A stretch of DNA of 64,000 bases from NCBI GenBank assembly GCA_034521835.1, contig JAXHMA010000003.1, positions 744,001 through 808,000 of the forward strand, read 5' to 3'. Below the pieces are notes generated by a model, which saw only the letters and a program-made list of their open reading frames with translations, ran no database searches and was not told where the DNA came from. Made by a program: the position numbers and the translations under genes. Shown here piece after piece: positions 18,029 through 25,341 of this stretch. Source of the DNA: JAMQKA01 sp034521835. GTDB taxonomy: Bacteria > Bacteroidota > Rhodothermia > Balneolales > Balneolaceae. How positions within the stretch are numbered: the stretch's first letter is position 1; every line of letters starts with the position of its first letter.

Positions 18029-18742
18029 ATGACATCGTCAATAGCTCTCTTCCTGCTTCAAGCTGGAGCTGATCAAGGCTTTTTTAATGTAATAGTTCAA
18101 AGGTTCAATGAGGGTGGCGCTTTTATGTGGCCAGTACTAGTTGCACTCATTCTTGGATTAGCCATATTCCTGGAAAGAGTTATTACCTTGAACCTAGCCG
18201 ATATTGATACGCGTAAATTCATCGTCAACGTGCAGGAAGCCCTACAAGAAGGGGGAATACCAGCTGCTCAAGATCTTTGTGCTGAAACTCGAGGTCCTAT
18301 TGCTTCTGTTTTTCAAGCCGGCCTGATGCGTGTAGATGAAGGTATCGAGGCAGCTGAAAAAGGTATTTCAGCCTACGGATCCATCGAAATGAGTTTTCTT
18401 GAACGTGGGTTGGTATGGTTATCACTGTTTATAGCTATCGCTCCGCTGCTCGGATTCACCGGTACTGTTGTTGGAATGATACAAGCGTTTGATGCCATTG
18501 AGCAAGCTGGTGATATTTCACCAAGCCTGGTTGCTGGTGGTATTAAGGTAGCACTCTTGACAACTGCGGCTGGTCTTATTGCTGGTATCATTCTTCAAGT
18601 TGGTTACAACTATTGTGTATCAAAAATTGATCGCCTGATCGCTGAGATGGAAGAAAGCTCCATCACGCTGATCGATTCTATTGTTATGCTCAAGCAGGGC
18701 GAGCAGATTATAGATACCAGTGACGATTCAGCCGAACAATAA
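18029..18742 (+). CDS. exbB: MotA/TolQ/ExbB proton channel family protein
   Basis: With ExbD, this inner-membrane protein forms a proton-driven motor that powers TonB-dependent import or Tol-type envelope functions. Three membrane segments: about residues 30-52, 130-150 and 167-195. The conserved region APLLGFTGTVVGMIQAF lies near 137-153 and is followed by GGIKVALLTTAAGLIAGI. Length 237 aa is normal. It leads a four-gene operon; there is no tonB gene in the window. Confidence 0.92.
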   Translation: MTSSIALFLLQAGADQGFFNVIVQRFNEGGAFMWPVLVALILGLAIFLERVITLNLADIDTRKFIVNVQEALQEGGIPAAQDLCAETRGPIASVFQAGLMRVDEGIEAAEKGISAYGSIEMSFLERGLVWLSLFIAIAPLLGFTGTVVGMIQAFDAIEQAGDISPSLVAGGIKVALLTTAAGLIAGIILQVGYNYCVSKIDRLIAEMEESSITLIDSIVMLKQGEQIIDTSDDSAEQ

Positions 18743-18772
18743 TTCTCACCTTTTAAAGTTAAAGGAATAGAT

Positions 18773-19042
18773 ATGGCTAGTGTAGTTGGAGTAGGAATTG
18801 CAATAGGGCTAATCGGTATTGGTATTATAGCAATGTTGGTTGCCGGCGTTAAGAGTTTCTCAAGTGGCAAACAAGATGTGAAGAGGATCCTGACGATGGT
18901 AGTTCCTTTTGCAGTATTTGGAGTCATTTATGCTATTGCCGGTGACCTGACAGATGCAGCCATTGGTACCATGCTATTTATGTTAGCCGCCATGGTTCTC
19001 TTTATGCTGCTTAGTGGTTTGCGTAGCAGTTTCAATTTATAA
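18773..19042 (+). CDS. Small membrane protein between exbB and exbD
   Basis: The protein has 89 residues, with a glycine/isoleucine-rich first helix (VVGVGIAIGLIGIGIIAML), a short basic loop (SSGKQDVKRI), a second helix and a third (IGTMLFMLAAMVLFMLLSGL). I know no named family. Its fixed place between the motor genes suggests an accessory subunit of this ExbB-ExbD complex; that is inference. Confidence 0.75.
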   Translation: MASVVGVGIAIGLIGIGIIAMLVAGVKSFSSGKQDVKRILTMVVPFAVFGVIYAIAGDLTDAAIGTMLFMLAAMVLFMLLSGLRSSFNL

Positions 19043-19063
19043 TTTGCATAAATCTAGATAGTT

Positions 19064-19612
19064 ATGTTAAAAGAAAAAAAACGAGATCGGGAAGAACCAG
19101 CGCTAGGGGGTGCTGGAATGTCTGACATCGCTTTTCTGCTATTGATCTTTTTTCTGCTGGTGACGACTATCAATGTCGATACAGGAATCGGGCTTGTACT
19201 GCCTCCTGAGCCCGAGCAAGATCAAGAGCCTCCACCCATTAAGGAGCGTAATATGCTCAAGATACTGGTGAATGCTCAGGGTATGGTACTTCTTGACGAA
19301 GAGCCTACGTCGCTCTCTGAGGTAAAGCAACAAGTGAAAGATTTTATTACCAACCGGGGAGAAGACCCCAATCTTTCAGAATCACCGGATAAAGCCATTA
19401 TATCTATCAAAACTGACAGGCAGACTCCTTATTCAGTTTATATAGATATGCTAGATGAGGTGGTTGGCGCTTACGAAGAGTTGAGGAATACGGCTTCCCA
19501 GAGTCAATTTGGCAGGACGTATGAATCACTTGAAGATGGAAGTGAAGCCAAACAGCAGATACAAGATCTTTATCCCAAGAAAATTTCAATCGCAGAGCCA
19601 GATCAAGGTTAA
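19064..19612 (+). CDS. exbD: Biopolymer transport protein ExbD/TolR family (copy 1)
   Basis: Single-pass motor subunit. A cytoplasmic basic start (KEKKRDREEP) is followed by MSDIAFLLLIFFLLVTTINV, whose Asp is the proton-carrying residue of the family. The periplasmic domain is long for ExbD (182 aa in total), with a proline-rich linker LPPEPEQDQEPPP. It is 9 bp from the second exbD. Confidence 0.9.
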   Translation: MLKEKKRDREEPALGGAGMSDIAFLLLIFFLLVTTINVDTGIGLVLPPEPEQDQEPPPIKERNMLKILVNAQGMVLLDEEPTSLSEVKQQVKDFITNRGEDPNLSESPDKAIISIKTDRQTPYSVYIDMLDEVVGAYEELRNTASQSQFGRTYESLEDGSEAKQQIQDLYPKKISIAEPDQG

Positions 19613-19621
19613 GGAAATATT

Positions 19622-20068
19622 ATGGCACACTTTAAAAAGAAATCTGCTAAAACCAGCCAAGAGGTTCCTACTACGGCGATGCCTGACATTGTCTTTATGT
19701 TGCTCATCTTTTTTATGGTGACGACAGTACTCCGGGAAGTTACACTGCAGGTACAGGTTGATTTTACACAAGCCGAAAACATCGAAAAAATTGAACAGAA
19801 GCGACTTATAAGTTATATCTACATCGGTCCGGAAAAATTGTCTGGCAACCGTGTAGGAGAGTCGAAGGTTCAGATCGATGATTCACTTATCGAAGATTTG
19901 GCTGCTATTAGAAATATCATGTATGAAAAACTGCAACAGCAGCCTAAATTGATCGTATCATTGCGGGTTGATCAAGACTCTGAGTTCGGCATTGTAACAG
20001 ATGTGGAACAGGAACTTCGTAAAGCCGGCACATTGCGTATTAACTATTCGACGCATCGTGAGCAGTAA
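19622..20068 (+). CDS. exbD: Biopolymer transport protein ExbD/TolR family (copy 2)
   Basis: Second ExbD-type subunit, 148 aa. Basic N-terminus (KKKSAKTSQEVPT), then MPDIVFMLLIFFMVTTVLRE with the conserved Asp in the helix, then a periplasmic domain. Two different ExbD proteins per operon are common in Bacteroidota, where they may form a heterodimer in the channel. A strong terminator follows. Confidence 0.9.
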   Translation: MAHFKKKSAKTSQEVPTTAMPDIVFMLLIFFMVTTVLREVTLQVQVDFTQAENIEKIEQKRLISYIYIGPEKLSGNRVGESKVQIDDSLIEDLAAIRNIMYEKLQQQPKLIVSLRVDQDSEFGIVTDVEQELRKAGTLRINYSTHREQ

Positions 20069-20102
20069 AATCGTTTGAAAACATATTTCTCATTTTTTAA
20101 TT

Positions 20103-20137
20103 AAAGGCAGTGCACCTGAAGTGCCTGCCTTTTTTAT
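20103..20137 (+). terminator. Rho-independent terminator of the exb operon
   Basis: AAAGGCAG (20103-20110) pairs with CTGCCTTT (20125-20132) around an inner GCAC/GTGC stem, with one bulged T and a run of seven T. It lies about 35 bp after the second exbD stop. Confidence 0.85.
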
Positions 20138-20156
20138 TTAATAAACAGTATTATTT

Positions 20157-21184
20157 GTGGATAACGACTCCTTTCGAAGTATTCAATCAATTGGTCGGAA
20201 TCGATTAATAAAAGAGCTATCAGAACAAGTTTCAGTCAAAAATGAAGGTGTTATCAAGGGCATTGGAGATGATGCCGCTGTTCTGGATGAAACCCAGACC
20301 TATGCTGGCTTGCTCTCCTCCGAGTCTTTTCTGGAAGGTGTAAATTTCGACCTGACCTATACGCCACTTCATCATCTTGGCTATAAAGTAGTGACGGCGG
20401 GCGTCAGCGATATCTATGCCATGAATGGAAAGCCCGACTCTGTGCTGGTGAACCTTTCGCTGCCTAATAAGCTATCGGCAGATATGGTAAACGAAATCTA
20501 TAAAGGGATAAACGCAGCGGCCGTTGACTATCAAGTTGAAATAGCAGGGGGTGATTTAAATGCATCTCACCAGATTTTAAGTATATCTGTGACGGCTCAC
20601 GGCAGAATAGAAAAGGAAAAAATACTTTTCAGGTCTGGGGCAAAAATTGGAGATGCTATTTGTGTAACCGGCGATCTCGGTGGAGCCATTGCCGGCTTGC
20701 GCATATTAATGCGAGAAAAAAATACTGGGAGGAACATCAGCAAGATCAGTTTCAGCCTGATTTAGGAGACTATGAATATGTCGTAAAACGTCAGTTGGTA
20801 CCTGGTGCTCGTAAAGATTTGATCGAGAAATTTGGAGAACTTGACATACGGCCACACTCCATGATTGATCTCACCCAGGGACTGGTCAGCGATCTCCACC
20901 AGATGGCTGATGCTTCTAATGTTGGAGCCTATATTTACCAGGCAGCTTTGCCCATTGCTATAGAAACGAGACAAGTTGCTGATGAAATGAAAGAGGATGT
21001 TGATAAATATGCACTTTATGGCGGTGAAGATTTTGAAATGATGTTCACTCTGCCTGAAGACAATGTAGAGAATATTGCAGAAGAGTTTAATGACTTGGTA
21101 GTTATTGGTAAAATCACAAAGCAGGAAGAAGGAGTTAAAATGCAGCGTCAGGATGGCGAGTTAATTTCATTCGAAGAGGAATGA
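20157..21184 (+). CDS. thiL: Thiamine-monophosphate kinase ThiL (frameshifted as read)
   Basis: ThiL phosphorylates thiamine monophosphate to thiamine diphosphate, the active cofactor, which the KGD enzyme in this window needs. The N-terminal half reads VIKGIGDDAAVLDE (ATP/Mg motif), GYKVVTAGVSDIYAMNGKP and VTGDLGGAIAGL. Near 20716-20722, an A7 run lacks one A. The second frame then goes on with QLVPGARKDLIEKF, MIDLTQGLVSDLHQM (normally D-x-S-D-G-L) and YALYGGEDFEMMFTLP to 21184. Joined length is about 342 aa, typical. Start is the GTG at 20157. The A7 run could also support -1 slippage, but a missing base is the simpler reading. Confidence 0.85.
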
Positions 21185-21340
21185 ATAAGAAATTAATAAA
21201 AGTATTCCTCCCAATATTGTTCTTTTAGTACCGTTGTAACGATCAATCGTAGTTGTACCTATCCATGGTTGCGGCGAATATTTAATTATAAATGTGGTAT
21301 ATTGGCTTAACCTTGCTGATGTAACTAAGTTAGAAAATAG

Positions 21341-23398
21341 ATGTCTGAGCAGTCCCCAAATAAAGATAATAACTCTCCCGACCTGAAAGATAAGCTGAAG
21401 GGTAATAATAAATCGCCCAAGTTTTCAATTTGGATATACCTTCTGGTGCTGTTGGTACTATTTGGTATCCAATTTTATTTCATGAGTCCTGAGTCTGGCA
21501 ACAGGCTGATGTACAGTGAGTTTCTAGAATATGTTGAAGAAGGGTACGTTGAAAAAATTACTATAACCAACGGCTCCAAAATTTCCGGGCATTATACGCA
21601 AAAGGCGATCAATGAAGGAGTAGCCAAGCCCCCGCAACAAGATCAAGATTGGCAACTTACCGAGCAGAGCAATCAGCCCAGGTTTACGACGACGATGCTT
21701 GAAGGAGATGAAATTCGTCCCGTTCTGGATGCAAATAATGTGGCCTATGAAGTTCGAATTGAAGATGACTGGTTTAGCGGGATTCTTATTTGGCTCATTC
21801 CCATCGGTCTTGCTATCGCTTTCTGGATCTTTATTTTCCGAAGGATGAATCCCGGCCAGCAGGTGCTGAACATTGGTAAAAACAAGGCGTCTCTATACGA
21901 CAAGCAGAGCGATAATAAGGTATCATTTAAGGATGTCGCTGGCCTGCAGGAGGCGAAGGCCGAGGTTGAGGAGGTCGTAGAATTTCTTAAGAATCCCCAA
22001 AAGTTCACCCGCCTGGGGGGTACGCTGCCAAAAGGGGTGTTACTGGTGGGCCCTCCCGGTACAGGTAAAACATTGCTTGCCAAAGCCACCGCCGGCGAAG
22101 CTGATGTGCCGTTTTTTAGCCTCAGCGGTTCCGATTTCGTGGAGATGTTCGTAGGGGTAGGTGCGGCACGTGTTCGGGACCTATTTAAGCAGGCCAAGGA
22201 GAAAGCTCCTTGTATCATATTTATTGATGAAATCGACGCTATCGGTCGCAGCCGCGGACGTGGCATGGCGATGGGATCTAATGACGAGCGCGAAAATACG
22301 CTCAACCAGCTACTTAGTGAGATGGATGGTTTTAACTCCGATAAGGGAGTTATTATAATGGCCGCAACAAACCGTCCGGACGTACTGGACTCAGCCTTGC
22401 TGCGACCTGGACGATTCGACCGGCAGATTCTGATCGATAAGCCGGATCTCAACGGAAGAATTAAAGTGCTGGAAGTTCACGCCCGGAACCTCAAATTAGC
22501 AGAAGATATTGATCTCAAACTCCTGGCATCGCAAACCCCTGGTTTTGCGGGTGCAGAACTGGCCAACCTCTGTAATGAGGCGGCCCTGCTTGCAGCCAGA
22601 CGAGATAAAGATTATGTGGAAATGGAAGATTTCCAGGATTCTATTGAACGTGTTATTGCAGGTTTGGAGAAAAAGAACAAACTGATAAGTCCTCACGAGC
22701 GTCGTATCGTAGCATATCATGAAGCAGGTCACGCTATTGTGGGCTGGTACTTGGAACACACCGATCCCGTGCTAAAGGTAAGTATTGTTCCCCGCGGACT
22801 CGCCGCCTTGGGCTACACGCTGCAAACTCCGCTTGAAGATCGTTTCCTGATGACGCGGGAAGAGCTTGAAGACAAGATCTGTGCTCTGCTTGGTGGACGA
22901 GTGGCTGAAGAGCTAACTTTTGGGCGTATCTCAACGGGGGCTCAGAACGACTTGGAGCGCATCACTAATATGGCGTTTGCAATGGTAGCCGAGTATGGTA
23001 TGAGCGACGAACTTGGATATATTTCTCTTAAGGATTCCCAAAACCCCGAAAATAGTTATGGTTTCAACAAGAAATATTCTGAACGTACCTCCGAGAGAAT
23101 AGATGAGGCGGTCAGCCAGATTATCAAAGATAATTATGAACGTACCAAAGAGCTTTTGACCAAGCAGAAAGATCAGCTGGAAAAGATGGCACAGACCCTG
23201 CTGGATAAAGAAGTGCTAAACCATAACGACCTGCGTGACCTGCTTGGTGAACGTCCACAAGGGCGCTATCCGGAAGGCATATTTGATTCCGATTCAACAC
23301 GTGAAAAAGTCAACGGTAAAACAAATGGTAGAACCCTGGGCAAAGAGCCGACTTACCCACCCAAATCGGATTCTGATCCCAGATTGGAAGAAGAATAA
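21341..23398 (+). CDS. ftsH: ATP-dependent zinc metalloprotease FtsH
   Basis: Membrane-anchored AAA+ protease that extracts and degrades damaged or short-lived membrane and cytoplasmic proteins. Two membrane segments (about residues 28-48 and 143-165) flank the periplasmic domain. The AAA module has Walker A GPPGTGKT (near 237), Walker B IIFIDEIDAIG and the second region of homology NRPDVLDSALLRPGRFDRQ. The zinc site HEAGH is at 460-464. Length 685 aa is normal, with a Pro/Ser/Asp-rich tail. A strong terminator follows. Confidence 0.97.
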   Translation: MSEQSPNKDNNSPDLKDKLKGNNKSPKFSIWIYLLVLLVLFGIQFYFMSPESGNRLMYSEFLEYVEEGYVEKITITNGSKISGHYTQKAINEGVAKPPQQDQDWQLTEQSNQPRFTTTMLEGDEIRPVLDANNVAYEVRIEDDWFSGILIWLIPIGLAIAFWIFIFRRMNPGQQVLNIGKNKASLYDKQSDNKVSFKDVAGLQEAKAEVEEVVEFLKNPQKFTRLGGTLPKGVLLVGPPGTGKTLLAKATAGEADVPFFSLSGSDFVEMFVGVGAARVRDLFKQAKEKAPCIIFIDEIDAIGRSRGRGMAMGSNDERENTLNQLLSEMDGFNSDKGVIIMAATNRPDVLDSALLRPGRFDRQILIDKPDLNGRIKVLEVHARNLKLAEDIDLKLLASQTPGFAGAELANLCNEAALLAARRDKDYVEMEDFQDSIERVIAGLEKKNKLISPHERRIVAYHEAGHAIVGWYLEHTDPVLKVSIVPRGLAALGYTLQTPLEDRFLMTREELEDKICALLGGRVAEELTFGRISTGAQNDLERITNMAFAMVAEYGMSDELGYISLKDSQNPENSYGFNKKYSERTSERIDEAVSQIIKDNYERTKELLTKQKDQLEKMAQTLLDKEVLNHNDLRDLLGERPQGRYPEGIFDSDSTREKVNGKTNGRTLGKEPTYPPKSDSDPRLEEE

Positions 23399-23412
23399 TA
23401 CACACATTTTTC

Positions 23413-23446
23413 TGAGGAGGACGTCATCCCGTCCTCCTCATTTACT
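23413..23446 (+). terminator. Rho-independent terminator of ftsH
   Basis: An 11-bp perfect stem (TGAGGAGGACG 23413-23423 with CGTCCTCCTCA 23430-23440) is followed by a T-rich tract. Confidence 0.85.
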
Positions 23447-23495
23447 TTTCATTTCCTTTCTTTAAATACCCTCCTATTTGCTGTAAACGGCCTTT

Positions 23496-23588
23496 CTTAA
23501 CATTGCCTTAACATTAGCATAGATCTGATTAACATTATCATAAAACTACGGTAAACCAATCGTAACGTTGAGTTAACACTGTTACAAT
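23496..23588 (+). promoter_or_regulatory. Array of TTAACA direct repeats, probable Pho box
   Basis: CTTAACAT at 23496-23503 and again at 23507-23514 are exactly 11 bp apart (TTAACA-N5-TTAACA). ATTAACAT follows at 23528-23535 and GTTAACAC at 23572-23579, with TTACAA at 23582; another TTTAACAT lies near 23730. Helical-turn spacing of TTAACA-like direct repeats is how PhoP/PhoB response regulators bind in Bacillus (TTAACA-N5) and cyanobacteria (CTTAACCT-N3). This suggests phosphate-starvation control of the lipoprotein and TonB receptor downstream. The rest of 23441-23824 shows no gene. Confidence 0.5.
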
Positions 23589-23824
23589 GTGAGTGTGGTA
23601 TACTCTCATCTTCAGTTAGGAGCTAAGAAACAGCACACTAAACAATACGATGATGACCCTATTAACTAGTAGATTCGCTGCAGCTTTTCAGTCATTTTTT
23701 CCTGCTATTTATGAAGGTCCTCATCTGAGTTTAACATAATCGTAATATTGTAATAATTGGTTCCTAATCTGAATATAACAGTTTCAAGATGCATTCAGTT
23801 AACTAAAACTCAACAAATAATTTC

Positions 23825-25252
23825 ATGAAATTTAAAGATACTTTACTCTTTTGCTTTGGTCTGTTTCTCAGCGCTGCACTCATCGTTTCTTGTGGCGATG
23901 ACAGCAACCCTGTGGATAACGGCAATGGTAACGGTAACGGTAACGGTAATGGTAATGGCAACGGCAATGATTTAACATCTACTGTTTTCGATACGGTTGT
24001 AACAAGTGATCGCCAGCAAATAATAGTTACAGATCGGGGCGAGGGAATAGGAACAATGACCCTTGATCCCGAATACGAGTGGGTGCTAGATAACTTCGTG
24101 TATGTTAATGAAGGTGATGAACTTACCATACCGGCCGGGACCCTTATTAAGGGTGAATCCGGGCAGGGTGAAAATGCTTCTGCACTTATCGTGGCACGCG
24201 GAGGAAAAATCCAGGCAAACGGAACTGCTGAAGATCCGATTATCTTCACTTCGGTGGCTGATAATATTAGCATTGGGGAATTATCCAGTCCCAACCTGGA
24301 TGCGACCGCCAGAGGATTATGGGGTGGCGTTATTATTCTGGGTAATGCCAGCACCAATACCGCCGAAACCAAGGTTGTTGAGGGGCTGCCGGTTGAAGAG
24401 GAACGAGCCCTATATGGCGGGGATGATGATTCCGACAACTCCGGAACCTTCCGTTACGTGTCCATCCGACATGCCGGAACCGATATCGGGTCCGGTAACG
24501 AGATAAATTCCCTGACGATGGGGGGCGTCGGTTCGGGTACCACTATCGAATACGTGGAGTCTATTGCCAACGTTGATGATGGATTTGAGTGGTTTGGCGG
24601 AACAGTGAATTCCAAATACCTGCTCTCGGTTGAAAATAATGACGATGGAATTGACTGGGACGAAGGATTTCGCGGAACGAACCAGTTTGTCTTGGTCTAT
24701 AGTGCCGGTGGCCGTGGAGGCGAGCAGGATGGCGGTACGGATCCGGAAGACGGGCAGCCGTATGCCAACCCGGTAAATTATAATGTCACATCTATTGGCG
24801 GCCCGGACCAAACAATGACCTATCGCGATAACAGCGGTGGCCAATATTACAACAGTATCTTCTATAATTATCCCAACGGAGTGGATATTGAAGATCTGAG
24901 TTCGGGCGAAGACAGCCGGGCTCGTCTGGAAGCGGGAGAAATTATCATGACGCACAACATTTTCTGGGATGTGGCCGGTAACGACCCTGCCAGTATCTAC
25001 GTAACCGGTGGTGATAATGCAGGAGAAGATCTGTCTGGCTCGGACAACCTCGAGGCCGATATTGTGGATCCTCTCTTTGATTCCTCCTTTCGCCCGGATG
25101 CTACGGTGCCGGCGGTTACTGATACCAAAACACCAGATAACAGTGCCATTGAAGACGTAGGATACCGCGGAGCTCTGGATCCTGACGCTGAGCCCTGGTA
25201 CGTGGGTTGGACACTCACCAACGCAGAAGGCATTCTGCCAGAAAGCAACTAG
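23825..25252 (+). CDS. Surface lipoprotein with beta-helix-like repeats
   Basis: The protein has 475 residues. The signal peptide ends in lipobox IVSC (Cys at residue 23), followed by a flexible Asn-Gly repeat linker (about residues 32-48). The body has evenly spaced short motifs typical of a right-handed beta-helix: LTIPAGTLIKGESGQGENAS, ALIVARGGKIQANGTAEDPI, GTTIEYVESIANVDDGFEWF and GGTVNSKYLLSVENNDDGID. It is followed after 89 bp by a TonB-dependent receptor and lies behind Pho-box-like repeats. The role is probably substrate capture or surface binding for the receptor, perhaps in phosphate scavenging; this is inference. Confidence 0.75.
   Translation: MKFKDTLLFCFGLFLSAALIVSCGDDSNPVDNGNGNGNGNGNGNGNGNDLTSTVFDTVVTSDRQQIIVTDRGEGIGTMTLDPEYEWVLDNFVYVNEGDELTIPAGTLIKGESGQGENASALIVARGGKIQANGTAEDPIIFTSVADNISIGELSSPNLDATARGLWGGVIILGNASTNTAETKVVEGLPVEEERALYGGDDDSDNSGTFRYVSIRHAGTDIGSGNEINSLTMGGVGSGTTIEYVESIANVDDGFEWFGGTVNSKYLLSVENNDDGIDWDEGFRGTNQFVLVYSAGGRGGEQDGGTDPEDGQPYANPVNYNVTSIGGPDQTMTYRDNSGGQYYNSIFYNYPNGVDIEDLSSGEDSRARLEAGEIIMTHNIFWDVAGNDPASIYVTGGDNAGEDLSGSDNLEADIVDPLFDSSFRPDATVPAVTDTKTPDNSAIEDVGYRGALDPDAEPWYVGWTLTNAEGILPESN
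23918..23968 (+). repeat. (AAYGGY)n six-base tandem repeat coding for Asn-Gly
   Basis: About eight and a half copies of AAC/AAT-GGT/GGC encode an (Asn-Gly) linker just after the lipid anchor. The 6-bp unit keeps the frame, so copy number can change linker length without breaking the gene. Confidence 0.85.
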
Positions 25253-25341
25253 CCTTTGAGCAAAAATTAAGTCAGCACCGGGAGTAGGAGTTCGGTGCTG
25301 GCTCTTTATTAATTCCTATCTTAACACACTGTGATACTATC

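Noticed and set aside
20710..20730. Programmed -1 frameshift in thiL at the A7 run
   Set aside because: The run fits a slippery site, but many other genes here have similar one-base breaks without slippery sites, and ThiL is not known to use frameshifting.
23918..23968. Tandem repeat considered as CRISPR
   Set aside because: Unit is 6 bp, no spacers, and it is in frame within a gene.
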